A stretch of 12,366 bases of DNA, from contig JAMCYJ010000041.1 in NCBI GenBank assembly GCA_023474155.1, positions 1 to 12,366 of the forward strand, written 5' to 3'. The translations under genes and the position numbers were made by a program. Position 1 is the first letter of the stretch, and every line of letters starts with the position of its first letter. Under the pieces are notes generated by a model that was not told the DNA's origin, searched no databases, and worked only from the letters and a program-made list of their open reading frames with translations. This stretch comes from Candidatus Martarchaeota archaeon. Its GTDB lineage: Archaea > Micrarchaeota > Micrarchaeia > Micrarchaeales > Micrarchaeaceae. Below are positions 7,181-12,366 of the stretch, piece by piece.

Positions 7181-7858
7181 ATGAACATAGTCAAATTTGA
7201 TTCGAGATACCTAGGCAAATTCAATGTAAATTCGGGATTAAAAGTCTCATTTTCATCATATAAATATTCTGAAAGAATGATAGAGGTGCCGTTTCTTTTT
7301 ATGAATATCCTGCCCGCCCCTGCGAAAGTGCTCGACATAGGCTGCTGCGAGGGAATATATCCCATACAATTGGCAATGATGGGCTATAATGTAACTGGAA
7401 TTGACACAAGGCAGTATGGATTCCAACATGAAAACTTCAGATTTATAAAAACTGATTTTTTGAAGCTGAACGAATTCAAAAAAGAATCTTTTGATGTAAT
7501 TCTGAATATAAGCTCTGTTGAGCATTTCGGCCTAAAAGCGTACGGAAATCGCAACAGGGATCCTGATGCAGATAGCGCGGCAATGCAAAAAATAAAGGAG
7601 CTGCTCAAGCCAGGAGGCCAGTTGATATTCACTGCCCCGTTTGGCAAAAAAGGCAGGCTTCTCGAATTCGAGCGCATATACGACACGCACGAGATAAATT
7701 ACCTGCTTAGGGGCTTTAAAATTATTAAGGAAGCTTATTACAAGGTTTACCAGAATAAGCAGATACATGAAATTTCAAGGGAGCAAGCTGAAAAAATAGA
7801 GCACGCTGTGAATTCTCCTGTCAGCGGTACTGTATGCATAAGCGCAAAAAAGATATAG
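7181..7858 (+). CDS. Class I SAM-dependent methyltransferase, substrate unknown
   Basis: The 225-residue protein has a Rossmann-type methyltransferase core. Motif I is VLDIGCCEG (50-58), an acidic residue ends strand 2 (D75 in GIDTRQYG), D92 is in KTDFLKL, motif IV is FDVILNISSVEHFG (104-117), and LLKPGG (141-146) is the typical post-motif loop. The VEHFGLxxYGxRxxDPDADxxAM stretch resembles methyltransferases often found in surface-polysaccharide and glycosylation gene sets (DUF268-like). That resemblance is from memory and the substrate is not identified. There is no signal peptide or membrane segment. A short purine run (taagga, 7171-7176) before the ATG could be a weak ribosome binding site. 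The gene stands alone between the divergent cca and the convergent 8088-8507 gene. Confidence 0.88.
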   Translation: MNIVKFDSRYLGKFNVNSGLKVSFSSYKYSERMIEVPFLFMNILPAPAKVLDIGCCEGIYPIQLAMMGYNVTGIDTRQYGFQHENFRFIKTDFLKLNEFKKESFDVILNISSVEHFGLKAYGNRNRDPDADSAAMQKIKELLKPGGQLIFTAPFGKKGRLLEFERIYDTHEINYLLRGFKIIKEAYYKVYQNKQIHEISREQAEKIEHAVNSPVSGTVCISAKKI

Positions 7859-8087
7859 TTTCAAAATTCAAAATCTGCTTTGGATTAAACCTTCGGCTTG
7901 AATCAGGGACGGGTGATATATTTGAATTCCTATCTGAACGGAAGCATTCCGTATTCTCAATGGGAAGGATTTTGCAAACAGTTTATTGCTTTCAGACGCT
8001 GTTGGCAATTGCGAACTGCGGTTTTTGTTGCGGGGCGGCGACCTTTACCAATTTATGGGAAGCATGCAGATTCTAGTCGCGGGCAGT
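7859..8087. other. 229-bp gap between convergent genes, no confident gene
   Basis: This is long for a convergent gap in a compact genome. An 80-codon frame (7834-8076, +, ATG) overlaps the methyltransferase end by 25 bp, and another frame (7898-8146) starts at TTG. Their translations have no motif I recognise and are unlike ordinary proteins, with clustered Cys/Phe or Trp/Arg. It may be a decayed gene remnant. No tRNA or known non-coding RNA signature was seen. Confidence 0.4.
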
Positions 8088-8507
8088 TTACTTGCTTGCT
8101 CTTATCAATGTCCTTAGTTCTGCATTCATCATCTGTATCTTTTTGAAATCCATTTCATCCTGCCCCTTCAGGTTCAGTCTGCTGTTTTTTATCCCTTCTT
8201 CAATGGCATCTATGAATTCGAGCCATTCGTCAACATCCTCCCTAACCAGCTCCATGACAGACTTGTTCGCTGAAAACAATTCCAGGATCTTGAGAATCTT
8301 TGTATTGTCATCTATATTTTCCCCTTTTTCAATCCGTTTTTTTATCATGTTCCTTAATTCGTTGATTTCCTTGTAGTTTACTGATTTATTATGCTCTATA
8401 AGGCTATCTATGGTCTCTGCAAACTCCTTTATCGCTTCGTGCAGTTTCGACAGCAGCTCATTTACCGACAATTTGCTTAAAAAGTCTGAATTTATATAGC
8501 TCGGCAT
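8088..8507 (-). CDS. Hypothetical all-helical protein, 139 aa
   Basis: I do not recognise this family. The sequence is rich in Leu, Ile, Glu, Lys and Asn, has no cysteine, no membrane segment and no signal peptide. It predicts as a run of amphipathic helices: residues about 15-45, 48-60, 68-95 and 97-135, with charged coiled-coil-like stretches (LLSKLHEAIKEFAETIDSLI; LRNMIKKRIEKG). It is judged real because of the plausible composition, a clear TATA box 21-31 nt before the ATG, and co-orientation with the histone gene 75 bp upstream. The separate TATA box suggests its own promoter. It could be a cytoplasmic scaffold or partner protein, but there is no direct evidence of function. Confidence 0.75.
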   Translation of the reverse strand: MPSYINSDFLSKLSVNELLSKLHEAIKEFAETIDSLIEHNKSVNYKEINELRNMIKKRIEKGENIDDNTKILKILELFSANKSVMELVREDVDEWLEFIDAIEEGIKNSRLNLKGQDEMDFKKIQMMNAELRTLIRASK

Positions 8508-8527
8508 AATATTATTTACCTGATTCG

Positions 8528-8538
8528 CTTTTATATTT
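8528..8538 (-). promoter_or_regulatory. TATA box for the 139-aa gene
   Basis: On the minus strand, aaatataaaag lies 21-31 nt before the ATG at 8507, with a purine-containing BRE-like stretch (ggcgat) just upstream. This is one of the clearest leaderless archaeal promoter matches in the window. Confidence 0.6.
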
Positions 8539-8582
8539 ATCGCCTTTAATCTTCTGGCGCCAGGTTATCCCCCGCACCACCT

Positions 8583-8819
8583 TTATCTAAATAAATTGGA
8601 GCTGATTAATTCGACATCGGCTTTTTTTATAAGCTTTTTCCTACCTGCGTAGTTGGCATATGCCTTTGCATTTTTTACAACCTCATTGACGGTTTCCTCA
8701 AGTTCCTTTTCAAAAATATCCATCGCGTTTTCGTTTATTTTTTCGGCACCGGCATCTTTTAAAAACACCTCTATATCATACAAACTGAATGCTCTCCCCC
8801 TATTTTTTATTTTTGCCAT
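8583..8819 (-). CDS. Archaeal histone with short basic N-terminal tail
   Basis: This is a 78-residue histone-fold protein that would dimerise and wrap DNA. The aligned landmarks are KDAGAEK (21-27), the long central helix 29-57, and AGRK (58-61) with ADVEL (67-71). Compared with HMfB, about ten extra residues precede helix 1, including K3, K5, R7 and R9. The positions of HMfB R10 and R19 are V18 and K27, and H49 is Y57. The loop between the conserved Arg (R60) and Asp (D68) is one residue longer, so the usual R-D clamp spacing is changed. The ATG at 8819 is preferred over the in-frame GTG at 8828. It is upstream of, and co-directional with, the 139-aa gene. Confidence 0.93.
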   Translation of the reverse strand: MAKIKNRGRAFSLYDIEVFLKDAGAEKINENAMDIFEKELEETVNEVVKNAKAYANYAGRKKLIKKADVELISSNLFR

Positions 8820-8867
8820 GGTCCCCACTTTTCAGAAACTGAATAAATACAAACTATTTGAAAAAAA

Positions 8868-8879
8868 GGTTTTTAAACC
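8868..8879 (-). promoter_or_regulatory. Possible TATA box for the histone gene
   Basis: On the minus strand, ggtttaaaaacc is a strong box A-like match 49-60 nt before the ATG at 8819, implying a leader of roughly 20-30 nt. A weaker alternative, tatttatt, lies nearer the start at about 8841-8848. Confidence 0.4.
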
Positions 8880-9070
8880 ACACTGCTATTGTTTGAATAC
8901 TGGCACTCCTGATACGCGTAGCAAATAGGGCGCACGCATCCGATGGCTCAGGGGTTCCGCAGGCAAAAGCAGATAGGCAATATCTATTTAAGTCTGTTTT
9001 GTTATATTATCTAAGTAGCGGCAGGATAGTTTATGGTAAGCTGTTAATTTGTGCATGTATTGCACTAAGT

Positions 9071-9076
9071 AAGGAG
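9071..9076 (+). promoter_or_regulatory. Shine-Dalgarno sequence of the PIN-domain gene
   Basis: aaggag ends 7 nt before the ATG at 9084. It supports that ATG as the start over the repeated ATGs at 9096 and 9105, and implies a leadered transcript. Confidence 0.65.
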
Positions 9077-9106
9077 TTCTATAATGAGTTCTATAATGAG
9101 TTCTAT
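9074..9106 (+). repeat. 12-bp tandem repeat that triplicates the start codon
   Basis: gagttctataat is repeated at 9074, 9086 and, partially (9 bp), at 9098. The array carries in-frame ATGs at 9084, 9096 and 9105 and encodes the N-terminus MSSIMSSMNY. The 12-bp period preserves the frame. Confidence 0.9.
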
Positions 9107-9527
9107 GAATTATATAATAATTGACACTAGTTCGATACTTTTCGGGCTGAAGTTTAATAAAAATGTGTTTGAAATAGTCAAGGAAAGATATATCGGCAAC
9201 TATAAAATAATCATTTCCAGAAGCATCATTAATGAGCTTGAGCGGCTGTCATCTGCGAAATCAAGGCTTGCACTAAACGCAAAGCTCGCCCTTAGTATAA
9301 TTAGTTTGATTAAAGAAAATGAAAGAAAGGTATTTATTTATAAAGATTCCAATATAAATACTGATAAATGGATATCGAGCATGCTCGGCAGCCTTTCTAA
9401 TCTTGTAATAGTGACTAATGACACGCAGCTGGCCAAAGCTCTATCCGATAAAAGCAAAACATATATAAATAAAAGCGCAGATATATTTAAGATTACAAAA
9501 CAGGGAGTTTTGAAAAAATTCCAATAA
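9084..9527 (+). CDS. PIN-domain RNase-like protein, Fcf1-like
   Basis: The 147-residue protein has a PIN nuclease fold with the expected acidic residues: D14 (IIIDTSSI), E51 (INELERL), D94 (NTDKW) and D113 (VTNDTQLAKAL). The family asparagine after the first Asp is Ser here, a common variant. In many archaea a PIN protein related to the rRNA-processing nuclease Fcf1 lies directly before rpoE and spt4, as here, so a role in pre-rRNA processing is the best inference. The first seven residues come from the 12-bp start-region repeat; the conserved fold begins at M8. aaggag at 9071 supports the first ATG. rpoE follows 31 bp after the stop, probably in the same transcript. A toxin-type PIN is less likely because no antitoxin gene is adjacent. 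Confidence 0.85.
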   Translation: MSSIMSSMNYIIIDTSSILFGLKFNKNVFEIVKERYIGNYKIIISRSIINELERLSSAKSRLALNAKLALSIISLIKENERKVFIYKDSNINTDKWISSMLGSLSNLVIVTNDTQLAKALSDKSKTYINKSADIFKITKQGVLKKFQ

Positions 9528-9548
9528 ATTAAATTATACTATGTTAAT

Positions 9549-9553
9549 GGTGA
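9549..9553 (+). promoter_or_regulatory. Shine-Dalgarno sequence deciding the rpoE start
   Basis: ggtga ends 5 nt before the ATG at 9559 and is complementary to the archaeal 16S 3' end. It makes 9559 the likely start rather than ATG 9541 or 9547, and agrees with the family N-terminus MYK. Confidence 0.7.
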
Positions 9554-9558
9554 GACAA

Positions 9559-10194
9559 ATGTACAAGCAGTATTCTGTCAAAGACACAGTGAGGATTCCA
9601 TCAGAATATTTTGATAGGGACTTGAATGATGTTTTAAAGGAGATCGTAGCAAGAAACTATGAAGGTGTAATAGACAAGGACATGGGCCTTATAGTATCTG
9701 TTTTCAACATAAAGCCGAGCGGAGACGGAATGATATACCCTGGTGATCCAGCCATACACCATAATATAGAGTTTGATGCACTGACATTTATCCCACAGGT
9801 CAATGAGATAATAAACGGCGAAGTCACAGAATTGGTAGAATTCGGCGCATTTATCAGGATGGGGCCGATGGACGGCCTTGTGCACGTATCCCAGATAACA
9901 GACGACTTTATATTTTTTGACAAGAAAAACCAGATGTTCAATTCGAAGAAGAGCAGCATCGTGCTTAAAAAGGGCGACGAGGTTTTTGCAAAAGTCTCCA
10001 CAGTAAGCATAAAGACTAATGTCAAGGACTCCAAGATCGCTCTTACAATGAGACCTGAGGGCCTTGGAAAGCTTGAATGGGCAAAGGCAAAGCTGTCAAA
10101 GCCAGCGGGTAAATTTGGAGGCTCGAGGAATAAAAAGTCAAAATCCTCGTCAGCAGCTGGCGAAAAAAAGAAGCCTCAAAAAGCCAAAAAATAA
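9559..10194 (+). CDS. rpoE: DNA-directed RNA polymerase subunit E' (RpoE, Rpb7-like)
   Basis: This is the stalk subunit of archaeal RNA polymerase; with RpoF it binds nascent RNA and aids open-complex formation and termination. The 211-residue protein has an N-terminal RNP-like domain (1-80; MYKQYSVKDTVRIPSEYF, IVARNYEGVIDKDMG) and an S1 domain (about 84-165; NGEVTELVEFGAFIRMGPMDGLVHVSQI written in two parts: NGEVTELVEFGAFIR, MGPMDGLVHVSQI), then the family end ALTMRPEGLGKLEW. After that comes a basic, Ser/Lys/Gly-rich tail of about 35 residues (177-211) longer than in typical homologues. The start is set by ggtga at 9549; ATG 9541 would add six residues. spt4 follows after 38 bp, as in many archaea. 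Confidence 0.96.
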   Translation: MYKQYSVKDTVRIPSEYFDRDLNDVLKEIVARNYEGVIDKDMGLIVSVFNIKPSGDGMIYPGDPAIHHNIEFDALTFIPQVNEIINGEVTELVEFGAFIRMGPMDGLVHVSQITDDFIFFDKKNQMFNSKKSSIVLKKGDEVFAKVSTVSIKTNVKDSKIALTMRPEGLGKLEWAKAKLSKPAGKFGGSRNKKSKSSSAAGEKKKPQKAKK

Positions 10195-10202
10195 ATAAAG
10201 CA

Positions 10203-10213
10203 TAATTATAAAA
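10203..10213 (+). promoter_or_regulatory. Possible TATA box for spt4
   Basis: taattataaaa lies 20-30 nt before the ATG at 10233, so spt4 may have a leaderless promoter in addition to read-through from rpoE. The spacing is slightly short if the ttataaaa core is the box. Confidence 0.4.
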
Positions 10214-10232
10214 CAACCTGAATGTGTTTAGA

Positions 10233-10427
10233 ATGTCAGAACAAAAAGCATGCAAGCATTGCAAGATAATCTTGAAAGGCGGGGACCAATGCCCGATCTG
10301 CGGCGGCAAGGACCTTTCCTCAAAATGGGAAAACTATGTTATTGTGCTTAATTCAGAAAAGTCGAAAATAGCGCAAAAACTGAATTACAAGTTCAATAGC
10401 ATGTTTGCGATAAATATAAAAGATTGA
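10233..10427 (+). CDS. spt4: Transcription elongation factor Spt4 (RpoE'')
   Basis: The 64-residue zinc protein has C7, C10, C20 and C23 (ACKHCK...QCPICGG), then DLSSKWENYVIVLN and EKSKIAQKL, matching archaeal Spt4. With Spt5 it closes the polymerase clamp over the DNA and promotes processivity. The ATG at 10233 is preferred to the in-frame GTG at 10224, because a TATA-like box lies at leaderless distance and the protein then starts close to the first CxxC. It follows rpoE by 38 bp. rps24e and rps27ae, which commonly come next in archaea, are not here; the next gene is convergent. Confidence 0.94.
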   Translation: MSEQKACKHCKIILKGGDQCPICGGKDLSSKWENYVIVLNSEKSKIAQKLNYKFNSMFAINIKD

Positions 10428-10456
10428 TATTTGTCCTGTTTTGGCAGGGCTGCATG

Positions 10457-12340
10457 CTACCCGCTAAAATTAAGGATATGGTATAATGCAAATTTAGGCA
10501 GGTTTCCATTATTTTCGCTAACTATTATTCTTGTTTTATATTGCGATAGAAATTTATTACATTCTATTGAGATATTAGGATAGCTGCAGAATGAACTGTA
10601 GTCAAAAATATAGCAGCTGTAATTTTTGATGGTTGTATTCTGGTAGGATATTATGCCAGGAATTACCGAACTTCTATTTAAGCCATACCAAAGATAAGGG
10701 GTTTCAGAGAATACAAGGCAGTTACTAGGCACTGCCAAATAGTTATTGCCGATAAATGAGAGAGATCTATTTAGATACGCCATGGAATATATGCTGTTTT
10801 CAGTTGTTGCATTTAATTTCAACGGAAAATCAGGGTAATTGTAATTTGGATTTTGCAGGAAGGGGATGGATTTTGCAAATGGCCACACAAATGCGATTAA
10901 GATTATTGCCGCGCAGATTATGCAAAAAGGGATATAATTACCAAAGCGCGGCTTTCCTGTTCTGGAATTTCTGATCATACCTATTTTTTTAAATAGCAGC
11001 AAAGACATTAGGTATACCCCCAATCCTGCCAAAATTGAGAGCGCAGGATATACGATTAGCATGAATCTTACTGATCCGCCAAGAAGCACTGACCCGGAAA
11101 AATAGAAGCTATAGAAAATAAAATACGCCAAAAAAACAATTCCGAGGAAAATAGCCAGCTTGAAACTGCCTGATTTCCTGTCGATTATTGAAAAAGCAAG
11201 TCCGAAGGCAGCAAATAAAGTTATGCCCGGTAAAAAAATGATAGGATATACTTTTATAAATCCAAACAAAAATCGGATATTTGTAAGAATGTTGCTTATA
11301 AAATAATTTGCTGAAAATAATCCGATATGTGTATCCAAAACAGGGCCCATGCGGTTCGGGCTTAGGGATTTGGCAAGCAGGTTTATAAAAGCCCTATTTT
11401 TGTCCAAGTTATATTTTGCAATAAAAGTGAATACTGTTTCAGGCAATATTAAAATTAAAAAAAGGATAAATGCTACGATGGCGTTTTTATTTTTAAAGAC
11501 CTGAATGTTTGATGCGCCTTTATTCAATAGTATAAAACCTGCTAAAAAAAGAGGAATCAATAAGACGGCTTCAACTCTGATGTAAATTATGGCAATTAAG
11601 CTGAAGAGAAATAAGTACAGGGATTTAATATTTTGCCTTTTTATAAAGATTGCAAAAAACAGCAGGCTTAAAGAAAAAAACATCGCGAACGGGATATTCG
11701 GATTTGCAGGCGTTTTTGACCATATCAGGACTTCGGGGATAAGGGCATAGATTAGCGATGAAATTACACCTATTTCCTGCCTGCCTGTCAATATGCTTGA
11801 AGATAGAAAAATTAGAAAGATTGTCATGCCACTAAAAAATAGCTCGAGGTTGTAAGCTATTAATTGGCTAGATCCAAATAATTTGAACGCCATCGCCAAA
11901 ATAACTGGGTATCCAAGCGGATCAAATTGGATGGTACTGAGATAGCATTTGTTTAAATTGTTAGTTGCATATATGCATAATGAGGCAGTCCCATGCTTCA
12001 AAAAATTCAGTGCAATGCTCTGGTAAATCTGTTCATCGAAAAATATAAGTTCTATTTTTTTTAAAAATAAAATTGAAAATAGCAAAAAAGACAAAATAAT
12101 AATGCCGACAATGGCTAAAGAATACCTATTTACGATATTGCCAAATGCCTGCCAGATTTCCTTAAAATCTGCGACCGCCAGCAGGATCATAGCAAAGATA
12201 CTGGATAAAACAACGATGGGAATCGAGATAGCCAAATAGGGTGCGGAAGAGCTGAAATATACGACCGCTACCAATATCGCCGCCAATGAAACAATAATAA
12301 GGTTATTGGTAAATTTATCAGGCAATAAGCATTTATCCAT
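10457..12340 (-). CDS. Multi-pass membrane glycosyltransferase-like protein (GT-C, PMT/ArnT type)
   Basis: The 627-residue protein has about 11-13 hydrophobic segments spread over residues 14-490, then an extracytoplasmic C-terminal domain of about 140 residues. The first outer loop has the acidic pair D102-E103 in FFDEQIYQSIALNFLKHG, typical of dolichyl/polyprenyl-phosphate-sugar-dependent GT-C enzymes, followed by FDPLGYPVILAMAFKLFG (139-156) as in the PMT/GT39 family. RVE (255-257) sits in a membrane segment. C122 and C132 in the first outer loop could pair. Many N-x-S/T sequons lie in the C-terminal domain. It probably transfers a lipid-linked sugar to a surface glycan or protein; acceptor and sugar are unknown. 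The start is uncertain: ATG 12340 follows an in-frame TTG (12343), and the frame is open to the window edge, so the gene may begin outside. Base composition is more AT-rich than the rpo genes. Confidence 0.8.
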   Translation of the reverse strand: MDKCLLPDKFTNNLIIVSLAAILVAVVYFSSSAPYLAISIPIVVLSSIFAMILLAVADFKEIWQAFGNIVNRYSLAIVGIIILSFLLFSILFLKKIELIFFDEQIYQSIALNFLKHGTASLCIYATNNLNKCYLSTIQFDPLGYPVILAMAFKLFGSSQLIAYNLELFFSGMTIFLIFLSSSILTGRQEIGVISSLIYALIPEVLIWSKTPANPNIPFAMFFSLSLLFFAIFIKRQNIKSLYLFLFSLIAIIYIRVEAVLLIPLFLAGFILLNKGASNIQVFKNKNAIVAFILFLILILPETVFTFIAKYNLDKNRAFINLLAKSLSPNRMGPVLDTHIGLFSANYFISNILTNIRFLFGFIKVYPIIFLPGITLFAAFGLAFSIIDRKSGSFKLAIFLGIVFLAYFIFYSFYFSGSVLLGGSVRFMLIVYPALSILAGLGVYLMSLLLFKKIGMIRNSRTGKPRFGNYIPFCIICAAIILIAFVWPFAKSIPFLQNPNYNYPDFPLKLNATTENSIYSMAYLNRSLSFIGNNYLAVPSNCLVFSETPYLWYGLNRSSVIPGIISYQNTTIKNYSCYIFDYSSFCSYPNISIECNKFLSQYKTRIIVSENNGNLPKFALYHILNFSG

Positions 12341-12366
12341 CAAAAACCCTGATATGCTCTTTCATC

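Larger units (their letters stand above)
8829..9083. other. 255-bp divergent gap between histone and PIN-domain genes
   Basis: Promoters for both directions should lie here. For the plus strand, ctatttaag (8984-8992) and ttatattatc (9002-9011) are TATA-like. Two small hairpins are visible: agata/tatct (8971-8975, 8981-8985) and gtgca/tgcac (9051-9055, 9061-9065), the second ending just before the Shine-Dalgarno of the PIN gene. The GC-richer middle (8915-8970) has no tRNA cloverleaf or other RNA gene that I can recognise. Confidence 0.4.

Noticed and set aside
7834..8076. An 80-codon ATG frame overlapping the methyltransferase end
   Set aside because: The translation has clustered Cys and Phe residues and no family resemblance; there is no ribosome binding site of its own. 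It is listed only as part of the gap.
8880..8990. Possible tRNA or small RNA gene in the histone-PIN gap
   Set aside because: No cloverleaf, T-loop consensus or C/D-box pair could be assembled on either strand.
9084..9527. PIN-domain toxin of a VapBC module
   Set aside because: No small antitoxin gene is adjacent, and the position before rpoE-spt4 matches the conserved archaeal Fcf1-like context.
10435..10448. Terminator hairpin between spt4 and the glycosyltransferase gene
   Set aside because: Only a 4-bp stem (cctg/cagg) can form, and it is not followed by a T-run.

Overview
The window is archaeal chromosome. The evidence is a split RNA polymerase largest subunit (separate rpoA1 and rpoA2), an archaeal RpoE/Rpb7, an archaeal Spt4, an archaeal-type (class I) CCA-adding enzyme and an archaeal histone. 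Several genes have a TATA-like box about 25-30 nt before the start codon, as expected for leaderless transcripts. Small genes, shortened versions of classical archaeal operons and divergent RNA polymerase and histone sequences fit a DPANN-type lineage, perhaps Micrarchaeota-like. That placement is inference and was not tested by phylogeny.

Layout. Positions 1-5539 (+): the 3' part of rpoB (cut by the left edge), then rpoA1 and rpoA2. The gaps between them are unusually structured: short tandem repeats, interleaved inverted repeats and twin hairpins. Positions 5606-6988 (-): the CCA-adding tRNA nucleotidyltransferase, convergent with rpoA2. Positions 7181-7858 (+): a class I SAM methyltransferase behind a 10-bp tandem repeat. 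Positions 8088-8507 (-): a helical protein of unknown function. Positions 8583-8819 (-): a small histone. Positions 9084-10427 (+): PIN-domain protein, rpoE and spt4, an order known from many archaea. Positions 10457-12340 (-): a large multi-pass membrane glycosyltransferase-like protein whose frame stays open to the right edge.

How the genes fit together. Most of the window is information processing: the catalytic core of RNA polymerase, the Rpb7-like stalk subunit, the elongation factor Spt4, chromatin protein and tRNA 3'-end maturation. The ribosomal-protein and NusA genes that usually accompany the rpoB-A1-A2 and rpoE-spt4 clusters are absent on the sides that can be seen. The methyltransferase and the membrane glycosyltransferase look like accessory, surface-glycan-type genes.

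The strongest unusual signals are: (i) non-canonical residues in the bridge helix of RpoA1 and the trigger loop of RpoA2, two parts of the same catalytic mechanism; (ii) an interleaved (pseudoknot-topology) pair of inverted repeats just after rpoB; (iii) 10-12-bp tandem repeats at four gene boundaries; (iv) a histone with a basic N-terminal tail and changed DNA-contact and dimer-dimer interface positions. No tRNA, rRNA, CRISPR array or insertion sequence was recognised.
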